From Dugong dugon (lineage: Eukaryota; Chordata; Mammalia; Sirenia; Dugongidae): a stretch of 64,000 bases of DNA. Where the stretch lies: assembly GCA_030035585.1 (NCBI GenBank), contig CM057481.1, forward strand, positions 4,427,128-4,491,127, in the 5' to 3' direction. Shown here one piece after another: positions 31,176-43,198 of this stretch (position 1 is the stretch's first letter; each line of letters opens with the position of its first letter). A model generated the notes under the pieces. It was not told the origin of the DNA, made no database searches, and worked only from the letters and a program-made list of their open reading frames with translations. The translations under genes and the position numbers were made by a program.

Positions 31176-31738
31176 CCTATCACTAGATACTAAATAACAA
31201 TGGCTTCTAAAAGTATACTACATAACACTTTGTTAAACTGCAGAGTCATCTTCAGCGGACACAGGGCTTTCCGCCTAGAATAACGCTGCAAAGCCCTAGC
31301 TCTTTGCTTTCTGTTCCTGTTGGTGGGTCTGCGTGGTGATCATTAGTGAAACAAAATAACATCTTCTCATGCTGTGCTTTCCCCTCCTAGCGCTGACATC
31401 TACGTGGCTTCCCCTCTGCAAACTCCGCTTCTTTCCACTGCCAGCCATCTCTGGGTCAAGCAGCGTGCCTCTAAAGGTAGGCCAGTTGTATAAGCTTTTG
31501 GTTTAACTCTGCTCTTGAGAGAGCAACCTAAAAAGCAATCAGAGTTGAAGAGTTTGAATTTAGGAAGGCTTTTCCACTTTACGCATGTAAGGCTAGAAGC
31601 TGCCCTTCAAGGGTTACCTTAATTAGTACTATTTTTTTAATAACTGCAGATCACCAGTGATGTCTGCTTATGTGCCCCCAAGCTGGATAATTCCATCATG
31701 TTAAGCCAGTCTGTTTTGTTTTTAAGGAGCAGCCCTTC

Positions 31739-32716
31739 ACTGTAAACAGTGATGGAAGAATCACATTGATTAAGGGTAGGGTTGCACAGCTGATTATTAT
31801 AAGTGCTGTCAGTAAGTTGCTCACTTGTAAAAAGTTGAATTGACGGAAGTTGTGTGATCGGTGTATTTACAACAACAACAGCAACAAAAAGTAGCTGCTG
31901 AGGCTGCTTATGTACAACCAAATACCTCATGGGATTTGAGTCTTTGGTTTGGAGGTTTAGGGTCATGGTCTCCTGGGACATCCCAGTTAATAGGCCTAAT
32001 AACATGTTTAGTGCTTCTGTTCTACCCCCTAGCTCCTTGCGTAGTGCCTGGAGTCTTAAACACTTGCAAGAGGCCACCCAAGGCACAAAAATTGGTCTCT
32101 ATTTTCTGGAGCAACATAGGAAAAAAGGATAGTCAGGAATAGGAGGAGGAAATGGAATGTGTGGCTAATTGCCTCCATGAACAACTGCCTTCTTTGCCAT
32201 GAGACCAGAAGAACTGGATGGTGCCCAGCTCCATTACTGAACTGTTTGATCAAAGATTTTATAGAAGAATCCTGATCAAAAGTGGGAAATGCTGAACAGT
32301 ATTGAAATATCTCATGGACTCCAGATTTTCTAGAGCCATGAAGGCTGGATGAACCCCTTAAAACTATTGCCCTAGAATAATCTTTAAACCTTAAATGAAA
32401 AAATATTCCCTGGTGTCTTCTTAACATCAAAAAATAGTTTAGCTTCACTAGTAAAGAATGTCTGCCTTGAACATTATGCTCTTTAAAGAACTATCTATAT
32501 GGGATCAAATTGACAACAGCAACTCAAAAGATTAGATAGGAAACTTAGGGGGCCATGAGTTACGTTAATTGGGGAAAAACAACTCAGAAAAGGAAGATGA
32601 GAATGGTTGCACAAATCAAAGAATGTAATCAATGTCACTGAACTGTACATATAGAAACTGTTGAGATGTGTTTGTTTTGCTGTGTATATTCTGAACAACA
32701 ACAAAATAAATGAAGA
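31739..32716 (+). mobile_element. L1 3' end, afrotherian 3'UTR lineage A, with target duplication
   Basis: A 978-base 5'-truncated L1 copy flanked by an exact 11-base direct repeat AGCAGCCCTTC (31728-31738 and 32717-32727). It ends GCTGTGTATATTCTGAACAA with a CAACAACAAAATAAA tail. The same sequence, inverted, forms the 3'UTR of the long L1 at 46045-51556, which proves its L1 nature. Confidence 0.88.
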
Positions 32717-32902
32717 AGCAGCCCTTCCTTTCAGTGTATAAAACTTTTTCTTTTCGTAGAGACCTCAGGGCATTTTTCTGCCACACCCTGCGTTCTTTCT
32801 CTGCATTTTTCCGCCCTGACCTTGAGCTGCTCAGCGCCGTAGACTTACCAGCCTCTGTTCCACTTACCTATTTCTCATGTCTGCCCCACCCTTATCTAGG
32901 GG

Positions 32903-33112
32903 CTTCCAAACATTCTGCTGTTGAGTTGATTTCAACTCAAGGTGACCATACATGTTACAGAGTAGAACTGTTTCATAGGGTTTTCTTTGCTATAATCTTT
33001 ACTGAAGCAGATTGCCAGGCTTTTTTTCTGCAGCACTGCTGGGTGGGTTCAAACCATCAACCTTTAGGTTAGTAGATGTGTACAAATCCTTTGCACCACC
33101 CAGGGACCCTGC
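32903..33112 (-). mobile_element. AfroSINE, long type
   Basis: Complement of the long form: GTTGAGTTGATTTCAACTCA, CATAGGGTTTTCTTTGCTAT, AATCTTTACTGAAGCAGATT, GGGTGGGTTCAAACCATCAA and GCACCACCCAGGGACC. The 180 bases before it (32728-32902) are unique. Confidence 0.9.
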
Positions 33113-33204
33113 TGGGACAGTACGGGTTCAAAAAAGTTTGTTGAAAAAATTGATAAGTATAATTACTTATTCTCTTTCCCTTTGATTAGTGATTTGGGTT
33201 TGTA

Positions 33205-33530
33205 ACTTTTTTTTATGCTTTAGGTGAAAGTTTACAGCTCGAGTTAATTTCTCATTTAAAAATGTATACACATATTGTTTTGTGACATTGGTTGCAATCC
33301 CCACAATGTGACAGCATGCTCCCCTTCTCCGCCCTGGGTTCCCTATGTCCGTTTGTCCACTTTCTGTCCCTTCCTGCCTTCTTGTCTTGCTTTTGAGCAG
33401 GAGTTGCCCATTTGGTCTGGTATATTTCATTGAAAAGTTACCAGGTTGGTGACTTTTATTTGACCTAGATTTGAATTGCACCCTAATTGCTCCTGTTAGG
33501 TAACTAATGACCACAAAATGTCTCATTTCA
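33205..33530 (-). mobile_element. L1 3' end fragment, lineage B-like
   Basis: Inverted L1 3'UTR related to the copies at 35515 and 37782: GCTTTAGGTGAAAGTTTACA, TTGTTTTGTGACATTGGTTG, CCCTGGGTTCCCTATGTCCG. More diverged than the others. Confidence 0.7.
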
Positions 33531-33609
33531 ACTTTCTAGGAAATTTATACACAAATATTTGCAGAATCTCTAATCACCCAGATTTTTTTTCTTAACAGTT
33601 GCATATTAA

Positions 33610-33789
33610 CCAAAAAAAAACCCCAAACCTGTTGCTATCAAGTTGATTCCAACTCATAGAAACCCTATAGGACAGAGAACTGCCCCCATAGAGTTTCCAA
33701 GGAGCGCCTGGTAGATTTGAACTGCCAACCTGTTGGTTAGCAGCCATAGCTTGCCGTAGGTCTTAACCACTGCACCACCAGGGCTCCAG
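33610..33789 (-). mobile_element. AfroSINE, short type
   Basis: Complement shows CCTGTTGCTATCAAGTTGA, GTTTCCAAGGAGCGCCTGG, GATTTGAACTGCCAACCTG and CTTAACCACTGCACCACCAG, preceded by the A-rich complement of its tail. Confidence 0.92.
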
Positions 33790-35502
33790 TTACATGTTAG
33801 AACAACTTAGGTATTTCCCCTGATTAGGAATCCCTTCTTTAGCTCATTTTATAAAGTATGAAAATTCACAAATGTTTTTTAGGTATTAAAGATTAAAATG
33901 CCACGGGTTTCTGTAAAAACTCACCTTTTGTTAGTCACAAATGCACCTTATGTCAAATAGTTTCTAAATCCTGCCCCAGAATTTGCTTCTGTTCTGTGGC
34001 GCTTAACTGATCAATTTTCACAAATTGTAGGAGAAGAAAATAAATTGTCTCCAAACGATGTTTATAATCTCAAATCTAAATTAAAACATGTCGATTCCAC
34101 AGCATAGTCACTATGGAAATAGAAACATATAGGCCTCGATTCTAAATCAAGACAGTGTTTAGCTGGGTGGTATATATTTTCCACCATGTTTTTAAAAAGT
34201 CTGTTGCAGTGTATGCGTCTCCAAAGCCCTGCTTTTGATAAGCTTCTAAGAAATAACATGTGGGTCAGATTAGAATGCAGTTACTCTATAGACTTCACAA
34301 TTATATAGTGTCCTGCTGCTGTTAATGACAATTCTGTTGAATGATTATTTGACGAGTTTTTAAAAATAAAGCAAAAGCATTTCAAATAAATGCATGGAAG
34401 CCTTCATCATAGATAGATATACTTAAACATTATCTCATTCAAATTCTTCTAAAATTCAAATGTTGTATTAAGAATACTGACAAGTGTAGAATGAATTTTG
34501 AAGAGTTTAAATAGAATTGCCACTCACATCTCAATTTACACCTAATTATCAAGCTTCATTTAGTTTTAGAAACTGTTTAAAAATATATCTGCTCGTTTAA
34601 AAATTGTCAGCTTTAAAATAAAAAAAAATACCCAGCGGTAATAATAGACATGATTTATTCTAAAGTTATATATACAAAAGACTTAAACTTACCTAAAACT
34701 TTGGGAAGTTAAAAAAACACTTCCCCCCGTTCGGGTGAACAAACAACATGTCTTCGTCATTTTTTCTACTGTTTGTTCTTGCAGTTTAGTTGTCAAATAT
34801 TCATTCAGCCAGTATCGGTGTGCCTACTATGTGCCAGGCACTAAATTGAATGTCACTTCCCAAATAACATAAAAAGATGCTGTGATGATTTTGCTTTAAA
34901 TAACAAGCCAAGCATATAACCACTTTGCATAAAATATATAATTACTCTCGTTTTGAAATTTTACATGCTTCTTTCTTTCAAGGAGCTCAAGATGTTTTGA
35001 GTCAAAACACGTTATCTTCACGTTACCCTCCCTGAATTTAGTGCAAACCAATCCTACTTACCTTTTCTTCCACCAGACACGCTTTTCTAAAGATTAGCAA
35101 CAGGAAGGAGGCATTGTGCGCTTCTCAGTAAAGGCAGAGAGGATGACAGTGACACAGCAGTTCTTCCAGTAATCTCCCATCAACTGCCAGATGAAGGTGA
35201 GCCAGTCTCCCCTTCCCCACAAAGAGCTCTGCTTTCAAAATTCAGTCATCTTCTTTCCTCTTTCCTCTCTCCAAGCATTAGACTTTCACCTTCAGCATGT
35301 CTCTGCTGACCCTTAACCTCAGAAATCACCTGCTTACATACACTGGGCATGTAGTGAAATATATAGGTCATCTCGTCTCCTGTATGTGTTCTGGATTTGA
35401 GCATTGGGGCATCCTTTTTAGTGCACAACTTGTCTCGTGGTTAGCCAGGATGCTAAGATCTTTCTTGGAAGCAGCTGACATTGTATAGTCATGCCTCCAA
35501 AT
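33790..35502. other. Unique AT-rich intergenic sequence, no gene seen
   Basis: No recognisable gene and only weak repeat hints (an L2-like AGCCAGTATCGGTGTGCCT and GTGCCAGGCACTAAATTGAA near 34806-34850). Many A/T runs. Short ORFs only. Confidence 0.5.
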
Positions 35503-35514
35503 GTACTGGGGATA

Positions 35515-36222
35515 CTGTGGGGACCATTCTCTCGGGGAACATCTATCTGTATTGGCATAACCCAGTTTATACAGACAATGTTCTGCATTCTGCCTTGGTG
35601 AGTAGCATCTGGGGTCTTAAAAGCCTGTGAGCAGCCATCTAAGATACTCCACTGGTCTCATCCCTTTGGGAGCAAGGGAGAATGAAGAGAACAAGATACA
35701 AGGAAAAGATTAGTCCAAAGGACAATGGACCACAGCTACCAAGGCCTCCACCAGACTGAGTCCAGTACAGCTAGACGGTGCCCAGCTACCACCACTGACT
35801 GCTCTGACCAGGATCACAACAGAGTTCTGGACAGAGCTGGAGAAGGATGTAGAACAAAATTCAAACACACAAAAAAAGACCAGATTTACTGGCCTGACAG
35901 AGATTGGAGAAACCCCAAGAGTATGGCCCTTGGATACCCTTTTAGCTAAGTGGTGAAGTCACTTCCGAAGTTCACCGTTCCGCCAGGTATTGGACAGCCC
36001 CATAAAACAAAACGGGACTAATGAGGCCCAGCAGTCCAAGGCCAAAGGCTAGAAGGCAGGACGGGACAGGAAAGCTGGTGATAGGGAACCCAAGGTTGAG
36101 AAAGGACAGTGTTGACATGTTGTGGGGTTGTTAACCATTGTCATAGGGCAATGTGTACAGACTGTTTAATGAGAAACTACTTGTTCTGTAAACCTTCACC
36201 TAAAGTTCAATAAAAAGAAAAA
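35515..36222 (+). mobile_element. L1 3' end, afrotherian 3'UTR lineage B, with target duplication
   Basis: 708-base 5'-truncated copy flanked by GTACTGGGGATA at 35503-35514 and 36223-36234. Contains CATCTGGGGTCTTAAAAGCC, GACGGTGCCCAGCTACCACC and TGTAAACCTTCACCTAAAGT, ending in AATAAAAAG. Shares the ATGGTGCCCAGCTACCA core with lineage A. The small ORF at 35725-35949 is noncoding L1 sequence. Confidence 0.88.
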
Positions 36223-36919
36223 GTACTGGGGATAGCGATGCGTGAAATTTAGGTGGGTGGGAGAGTTTTTTCCTTGGCTCTAATAGTTCACCTCGCCATC
36301 GCTATTCTCGCCCACTCCGTTTTGCTCTCTATTCGGCTTCACCTCATTTGCTCGAGTCCCCCTAAACTTCTCACACGTGCACGGTTCGGGTCCTTACCTG
36401 AACTTCTCACTCTTCGTGTTTGTTTTTCAGCCACAGTGACCAGCTGTGTGGGGTCACAGAAAGCCACTCTCAGTTTAGTCTCACAAATTGCTTACCGAGT
36501 AAGAGATGTGAAGCTTTGCCTCAAGTCTAAAAACCCAATGTATTGTTTAGAGCTCTTAGCAGCAAGAAACGTGAAAAGCGGCTTAAACGAAGAAATTGGT
36601 CATTTCACCTTACAGCCTGGAGGTAGAGGCCTCAGCTCTGTTTCCATGTGATTCTCTTAATTTGGGTCTCCTCTGTGTGTGGTTTTACTTTAGGCTGGTA
36701 GCAAGACGCTGCAGTAGCCCCGGCCTTCCGTGAAGTTCTGACAGTGTCTTGATGAACCAAGTCTTGTGTCTTGTACTTCTGAGCAACAGAACCTTTCCCA
36801 GAAACCCTCCTGGCAGACTTGCTCTACTGTCTCATTGGCCAGAATTTTATGACATGCTCATTCTTAAACCAATCAGTAATAAGGAGAAGGAGATTAGCAT
36901 GACTGGCTAGATCAATTGG

Positions 36920-37150
36920 AATACCAGTTCCAGTTGCCTTCCAGTGGATTCCTACTCATGGTGACCCCATGTGTCAGTGTAAACCTGGGCTCTATAGGGT
37001 TTTTAATGGTTGATTTTTTTGGGGGGTGGGGTGGGGGGAGAAGTAGATCACCAAGTCTTTCTTTTGCAGTGTCTCTGGATGGACTCGAACCTCCAACATT
37101 TCTGTTAGCAGCTGAGTGTGTTAACTGTTTGCACCACCCAGAGGCTCCTT
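36920..37150 (-). mobile_element. AfroSINE, long type with G-rich insertion
   Basis: Complement shows TCCTACTCATGGTGACCCCA, TATAGGGTTTTTAATGGTTG, a G run at 37021-37038, GAAGTAGATCACCAAGTC, GATGGACTCGAACCTCCAAC and GCACCACCCAGAGGCTCC. Between 36235 and 36919 only unique sequence is seen. Confidence 0.88.
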
Positions 37151-37781
37151 AGCTGGAATATATATCCTCTGAAACTAACTCATAGGGTAGGGCAGCTTCC
37201 CTGAAGCACTGAACAGCTGGAAGAGGTGATTTCTGAATAAAACTGAGTTTCAGTTAAGAAGAGGGCGGTAATATGAATGCTAGATAATTGTTCAGTGGTG
37301 TCTGCTACACATCATTTGTAGAAAGAGGGCAAGAAGAGTATTCACAAAGTCACAGTGGCATTTTCGAACTGATGGCCTCCTTCCCCCAGGTTAGCAAAAG
37401 GAAGGTAGAGAGTGATATATTTCACATCACTGATTTTTTTTTTCCAATCCTTTATTTCAGCACAGCAAAAATAAAACCAAACCAAACCACGTGTAGATAG
37501 ATTTATTTAATGTTGGAAATTTCCACTTAATAAAAAAATAGAATTTGGGTATTTAAAAAAAAATTTTAGCAGCATATACAGTTAACTTGCTTTGTATATT
37601 AGCAATTATAAGTACAACAGAAGTAAAGCATTTAACCACCTTTGTGTCCCAAGTCCCAAATATTGTCAATGGAGAGAATTAATTAGCTGAAGTCGTCTGA
37701 ATACACTTTGTAATTTGTTTTCCTCTAAGTTTGATTTGACATTTAGATTAAACCTAGAATTTGAAAGAAAAAAATATTTTT

Positions 37782-38196
37782 TTTAACATTGTCAGTATTT
37801 TTTTTAAATTTTTATTTAAAATTTTTTTTATTGTACCCTAGATAAAGGTTTATAGAACAAATAGTTTCTCATGAAACAGTCAGTACACAGATTGTTTTAT
37901 GACAGTGGTTAACAACCCCATGACATGTCAGCACTCTCCCTTCTCAACCCTGGGTTCCCTATTACCAGCTTTCCTGTCCCCTCCTGGCTTCTAGTCCTTG
38001 TCTCTGGACCGTTGTGCCCCATTGTCTCGTTTTGTTTTATGGGGCTGTCTAATCTTTGGCTGAGGGGTGAACCTCGGGAGTGACTTCATTACTGAGCTAA
38101 AAGGGTGTCCAGGGACCATACTCTCGGGGTTTCTCCAGTTTCTGTCAGGCCAGTAAGTCTGGTCTTTTTTTGGGAGTTAGAATTTTGTTCTACATG
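37782..38196 (-). mobile_element. L1 3' end, lineage B, with 19-base target duplication
   Basis: Flanked by an exact 19-base repeat (37763-37781 and 38197-38215; GAAAG, seven A, then TATTTTT). Poly-T at the left is the complement of its tail; then GATAAAGGTTTATAGAACAA, AACAACCCCATGACATGTCA and GGGTGTCCAGGGACCATACT. Confidence 0.9.
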
Positions 38197-38606
38197 GAAA
38201 GAAAAAAATATTTTTGATGGTACTTGGTGTATCTTTTTACTACATTATGCATTGCTGCAGAATTTACAAGATCAACATTTAGATGTCACCAGAGAGACAT
38301 ACATCCTTGCACTGTGATAGACATTATCAGGCACCTCCCAAAGTAGCAGCAGCTATTTACATGGAACTTAAATAGACAACTATGGAAATGTCAGAAAGCA
38401 TTACATTTTTGGAAGCTGGAAACACTGAGGAGAATTCGGCTTTTCATTCTTAATTTGCATTCAAGTGACCAAAAAGTGTCTCTGGTTGTGACGATGACTC
38501 CACGTGGGCAAAGACCGAGGTAGCTAGTGTCTCAAATTGTGCATCACCAGCCATTGGTCCCTCATTAAATCAGCATAGAAGGTTGCCATCAGCATTCTGT
38601 TTCCTG

Positions 38607-38825
38607 TTATTTTCTTAAGGTCCTCGAGTAGCACAAACAATTTGTGATCAGCTCCTAACCCAAAGGTTGGTAGTTTGAACCCATCCAGTGATGCCACCGA
38701 AGAAAGGCCTGATGATCTGCTTTCTGTAAAGATTACAGCCAAGAAGACCCTATAGGGCTCAGTTCTACTCTGTAGCCCATGAGATCACCATGAGTAGCAA
38801 TCAACTTGATGGCAACAGATTAGTA
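38607..38825 (+). mobile_element. AfroSINE, long type, diverged
   Basis: AACCCAAAGGTTGGTAGTTT, GAACCCATCCAGTG, AGAAAGGCCTGATGATCTGC, AAGACCCTATAGGGCTCAGT and TCAACTTGATGGCAACAG in order. Confidence 0.88.
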
Positions 38826-38904
38826 TTTTCTTTAAAAACAAACAAACAAAAAAACCCAGGAAATATCAGAGGGCATTATACATAGTAAAGGTAAGAGTAG
38901 GTTC

Positions 38905-39205
38905 ATTTCATTTGAACTTAATTTTTTATGATAATTTTCAAGCATATGCAAAACTAGAGAGACGTATAATGAACCCCCATTATCCAGTTTCAATGATGAT
39001 CAAGATTTTTACCACACTAGCTTCATCTCTGTCGCTCTTTTTTTTTTTTTTTGGCAGATGTATTTTAAAGCACATCCCAGACATTACGGCATTTTACCCC
39101 GGTATGCTTCCTTGTTTATCTTTAAAGAGTATAGACGTTTTCTTCGATAACCACAATGTAATTATTATTCCTAGTAAAATCAATAATTATTTGATAAAGA
39201 GTGGT
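38905..39205 (-). repeat. L1M 3'UTR fragment
   Basis: Inverted old L1 3' region: AATTTTCAAGCATATGCAAA, AATGAACCCCCATTATCCAG, TTTAAAGCACATCCCAGACA and CGATAACCACAATGTAATTA. Confidence 0.65.
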
Positions 39206-39213
39206 GTAAACTG

Positions 39214-39955
39214 TTAATGGGCTCATCTGCTAACTGAAGCATTGAAGGTTCAAGCTCACCCAGAGTCACTTCAGAAGAAAGCCCTTGCAATTTACTTCCA
39301 AAAAATCAGCCATAAAAACTCTATGGAACACCTTTGCCATGAGACCAGAAGAACTGGATGGTGCCCAGCTACCATTACTGAACATTTAGATCAAAGATTC
39401 TATAGAAGACTTCTGATCAAAAGGTAGAAAATCCAAACAATTTGAAATTGTCATAGACTCTAGACTTTGTGGAGCCATGGAGACAGGGTGAATTCCTGAA
39501 ACTGTTGCCTAACCGTAATCTGTAAACCTTCAGTGAAAAAGATCCCCTGAAGTCTTCTTAAAACCAAACAATAGTTTAGCTTAACTAGTAAAGAATGTCT
39601 GCCTTGAGCATTGTGCTTTTTCCAGCTCTGTCTATATGGGATCAAACTGACAACAGCAACGTGAAAGATTAGATAGGAAACTTAATGTGGCAGTGAATTT
39701 ATGACGGGGGATGAACCACTCAGAACAGAAGGGTGAGAATGGTTGTACAACTCAAAGGATGTAGTCAGTATCACTAAACTGTACCTGTAGAAACTGTTGA
39801 ATTGGTGTATGTTTTGCTGTGTATATTCTCAACAACAAAAAAAACAAAACAGAAAACCAAAAACAATGAAAAAAACCGCTATGGAGCACAGTTCTCTTCT
39901 GACACACACGGGGTTGCTATGAGTTGGAATCTACTCAACAGCAGTTTTTTTTTTT
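39214..39955 (+). mobile_element. AfroSINE, long type, split by an L1 insertion
   Basis: Left part 39214-39331 (GAAGGTTCAAGCTCACCC, ACTTCCAAAAAATCAGCCAT) and right part 39871-39955 (ATGGAGCACAGTTCTCTTCT, GGGTTGCTATGAGTTGGAAT, CTACTCAACAGCAG). The parts join exactly across the L1 through a shared repeat (39314-39331 and 39871-39889). Confidence 0.9.
39332..39870 (+). mobile_element. L1 3' end, lineage A, inserted in an AfroSINE
   Basis: GGATGGTGCCCAGCTACCAT, AATAGTTTAGCTTAACTAG, TGTTTTGCTGTGTATATTCT and an AACAACAAAAAAAAC tail. Flanked by AAAAACTCTATGGAACAC and AAAAACCGCTATGGAGCAC, duplicated SINE sequence. Confidence 0.9.
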
Positions 39956-39976
39956 TATTTGATATCATGTAATATC

Positions 39977-40356
39977 TGTCTTAGTTATTTAGAACTGCTG
40001 TAATAGAGATACCGGAAGTGGGTGGTTTTGAAGAACAGAAACTTATTTTCTCACAGTTCTGGGGGCTAAATTCCAAATGAGGGCCTTGGCCAGCAGTTCC
40101 TCCTGTGAGCCTCCGTCTAGTTTCTGGTGTCTGATCCTCAGGGTGCCTGTTCATCTTTATTCCTCCTGTGTGTGTCTGTGTCTGTTCTGCTCTTCTTATA
40201 ACTCGGAAGTGATGAGGTTTAGAATTCATCCAATTTTAGTATGATCTCATTAACATAACAAAATAAAATCTCTATTTCAAAACAGGGCCATATTTACAAG
40301 CACAGGGATTAGGATTTCAGTATGTACTTTTGGGGAACACAGCTCGATCCATAACA
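39977..40356 (-). mobile_element. Solo LTR, ERVL-MaLR-like
   Basis: On the reverse strand it begins TGTTATGGATCGAGCTGTG and ends AATAACTAAGACA, matching both ends of the LTR at 366-967. Flanks atatc (39972-39976) and ttatc (40357-40361) agree at 4 of 5 bases, as a 5-bp target duplication. No viral genes. Confidence 0.7.
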
Positions 40357-41470
40357 TTATCCAATCTTTATTCCAATTTCTCCAGTTAGCTTTTAAAAAA
40401 TAAGTATTTTTACAGTGGATATATTTAAAACATAAAACATTTATCTCAGTGATATATCTGTATTTCTGTTTGTGGTAGGTCACAATGTGTAATAGATTTT
40501 TTACTGTGAGTTACAGTAAAGTGTTTTTTGGAAAGTGATTGAGGACATTGACATATATTGGTTGGGAAGTCAAGAACAAATGTTTCTTCTTGTGGACAGG
40601 CAGTTTGTATACAATGCTAAAAAGATATCAAAAAGTAAAAATTGTAGCAATCAATTGATTGTTTCTTCTATGTGGAGCTAAAGAGACGGCTTTGACTTTT
40701 TTCTTTTTTTCCTAAGTGAGGTATCAGAATTTTCTTATCTGATGACACATAAGCCCTACGTTCAGAGGCTAATGATTTGACTATTCATGGGACTGGACAA
40801 AGCAACTCAGACTGAAAAGGTCCAGCCTCAGGTCTGAGTCTCATCCCCAAACAAATACTGGATTTAGAGCCTTGACTGTCGCTAAAAAAGCATTATGTGG
40901 GGAAAGAATGGCAAGGTTGAGTGTTTATGTATGCGATATATTTTTGTTCCCTCCAACTCCAAGTCAACAAATTAGAGAACAAGAAGAAATAAAGTTTTTT
41001 TGGCAACTGTGTTCTCAAAGGCCCATTGAAATGACAGCATCACATCTTTCTAGCCACAGGGCCTTTGCATATGTTAATACTATCTGCAGAGAAGACTTAA
41101 CCTTTCCACCCACTGCTGCTCCTAGTTTTTCCTTTTCTTCCTTTAAGTCTCAATCTTCTCTTCCCCAGCAAAGCTTCCCTGACTTCCATAGCCCTTATTC
41201 CCAGATTATGTGCTTAAACCACCATGGGCCACTCCTTTACAGAGCTTATTAGTGTTGCAATTTTTACATTTTTCTGTTGTGATTCATTTAATATTTGTTT
41301 CCCTGTGTAGGTTCTGTGAATCCCTTGCTTCTGGCCACCCTCTCTGACTGCTTCTCAATGGGGCAGTGGTTCACTGATATGGCGCCTCTGTTTCTCTGCT
41401 CTCACTGTTTCTAACTCTTTGATAGTTTCCCTTCTTATTTTTGAGCAGGACTGATAGGTATTGATTTCTC
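40357..41470. other. Unique intergenic sequence, no gene seen
   Basis: AT-rich, with no recognised repeat except a possible inverted L2 trace (41050-41340, GGGCCTTTGCATATGTTAAT). A 126-codon ORF (40872-41252) has no recognisable domain. Confidence 0.4.
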
Positions 41471-41479
41471 TCTCTTCAT

Positions 41480-42880
41480 CGATTCAGAATATGCTCCTCA
41501 AGTACATTCTAGGTGCCGGACACTGTGATAGGGGCTGCTGACATGGTGGTGACAAGGCAGAGTCCCTGTCGTCACGGAGCTTATGTTTCGGCGGGAGGAA
41601 TAGACAACAAAGATGTTAATCAGTGTATAGTACAATGCGTTGTACCATGAGGAGAAAGCAGGTAAGATGACGGAGAGTTAGGGGGCACAGGGAGGGTGTC
41701 TTATTTCAGAGAGAGTGGGCAGGGAAGGCCTCCACAAAGAGATGAGATTTGAGTAGAGACTTGATTGACGTGAGGGAGAAAAGAGTTCTCCAAGCAGATG
41801 TATTAGCAAGTGCAAAAGCCCTGAGGTAGACTTGAGGAACAGGAGGAAGTCAGTGTGGTTGGAGCTCAGAGGTGAAGGGGCAGAATGACAGGAACGATGA
41901 CAGAAAAGTTGGCAGGACCCAGATCGTGTAGGACTTCCTAGGCCATGATAACTATCGTGTACTTTCAGGGTAATGGGAAGCCGTGGAGGTCTGTGGGCAG
42001 GAGAGTATCATTTGGATGACTCTCTTTCTCTGTGGTGAAAAGACAGACAAGGACGGAAGCACCGAGAACAGTGAAGAGGCCACTGCAGGGGTCCAGGCTG
42101 GGGTGCCCAGGCTCATGGGAATAGGGCAGTGGTCAGATTTGGGATATAATTTGAAGGTGGAGCTATCGTGATTTGCTGATGGATCATATGTGTGGTGGGA
42201 GGGAGAAAAGAAGAGTTGAAAGTGACTTCAAGGTTTTGACCTGAGCTACCGGAGGGGTGGTGATGGTGTTTACTAAGGTGCAGAAGACTGTGGGAAGAAC
42301 AGGTTTAAGGAGAGAAATCTAGAGTTAGGTTTTGGACGTGTTAAATTTGAGACGCTTATTAGGTAGCCAGGTGTCGAGTGGACATTCGGCTCAAGAGAAA
42401 AGTCAGAGCTGAGGATATGAATCAGGGAGTTGTCCTCTTAGGGGTGGCTTTGCAAACCATGGACTAGATGACAGCACTGAGGGGATGAACACGGCTAGAG
42501 AGGCAAATAGGGCCAAAGACTGAGCCACGGGGAAGAGGAGCAGCGGACTGAGGAGTTGTCAGGAGTAACCAAGGGAAACCAGTGAAGAAGCAAGGAAGGA
42601 GCGATCATTTGTGTCCAATTTTGCCAAGAGATTGAGAAAGATGAGTACTTAGGACAAACATTGGGTTTAGTAAGATGGAAGACATTGGTGATCTTGACTA
42701 GAGCATTCTCACAGAGAGAGCTGGGGAGAAAATCAGATGAAGAAGTAGAAATGCCCCTTATTTATAAGGGTTGGGTGCAGAAGGAGAGAAGTCACTACTA
42801 CTTACGTGCCATCTTGAAAACAGAAGTCTCTTGGCTTGTTTCTACTATTTTACTCATCCATTAACATATAGCACAGGTTT
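41480..42880 (+). repeat. L2 3' region, unusually long copy
   Basis: About 1.4 kb collinear with the L2 3' half: TAGGTGCCGGACACTGTGAT, CACGGAGCTTATGTTTCGGC, GCAAAAGCCCTGAGGTAGAC, CCAGATCGTGTAGGACTTCC, GATTTGCTGATGGATCATAT, CAAGGTTTTGACCTGAGCTA, TTGGACGTGTTAAATTTGAG, GACTGAGCCACGGGGAAGAG. Most L2 fragments in the window are under 250 bases. Short ORFs in it are not L2 proteins in frame. Confidence 0.8.
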
Positions 42881-43198
42881 CTTCTCCTTCGCTCCTCTGG
42901 CTTCCTTCCTCCCCTCCCCCTGCCCCATCTCCCAGGTTTGGTTAAAAGCCATAGCTTGGTCTTTCTTTAATACTCCACTTTATCTGTACGCACAACTGAC
43001 ACCGCAGACAAGAGGCCCTGAGACAGGTCCATGGTTTGTCTCCACCCATAATTCTTAGCGCATTTGTTAAACTCAGGTTTACTTCCTATTCAGTTTAAAA
43101 ATGGAGGACATGGTAAAAGGAAGCTTTGTTCTAATGACAGGAATTTCTGAATTTGAGAAACATGCATGGGTGTAAATAAAAAATAAGACAATAACCAC

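Noticed and set aside
35725..35949. Soluble-looking 74-codon ORF
   Set aside because: Lies wholly inside an L1 3'UTR copy; the same sequence in other copies is not open.
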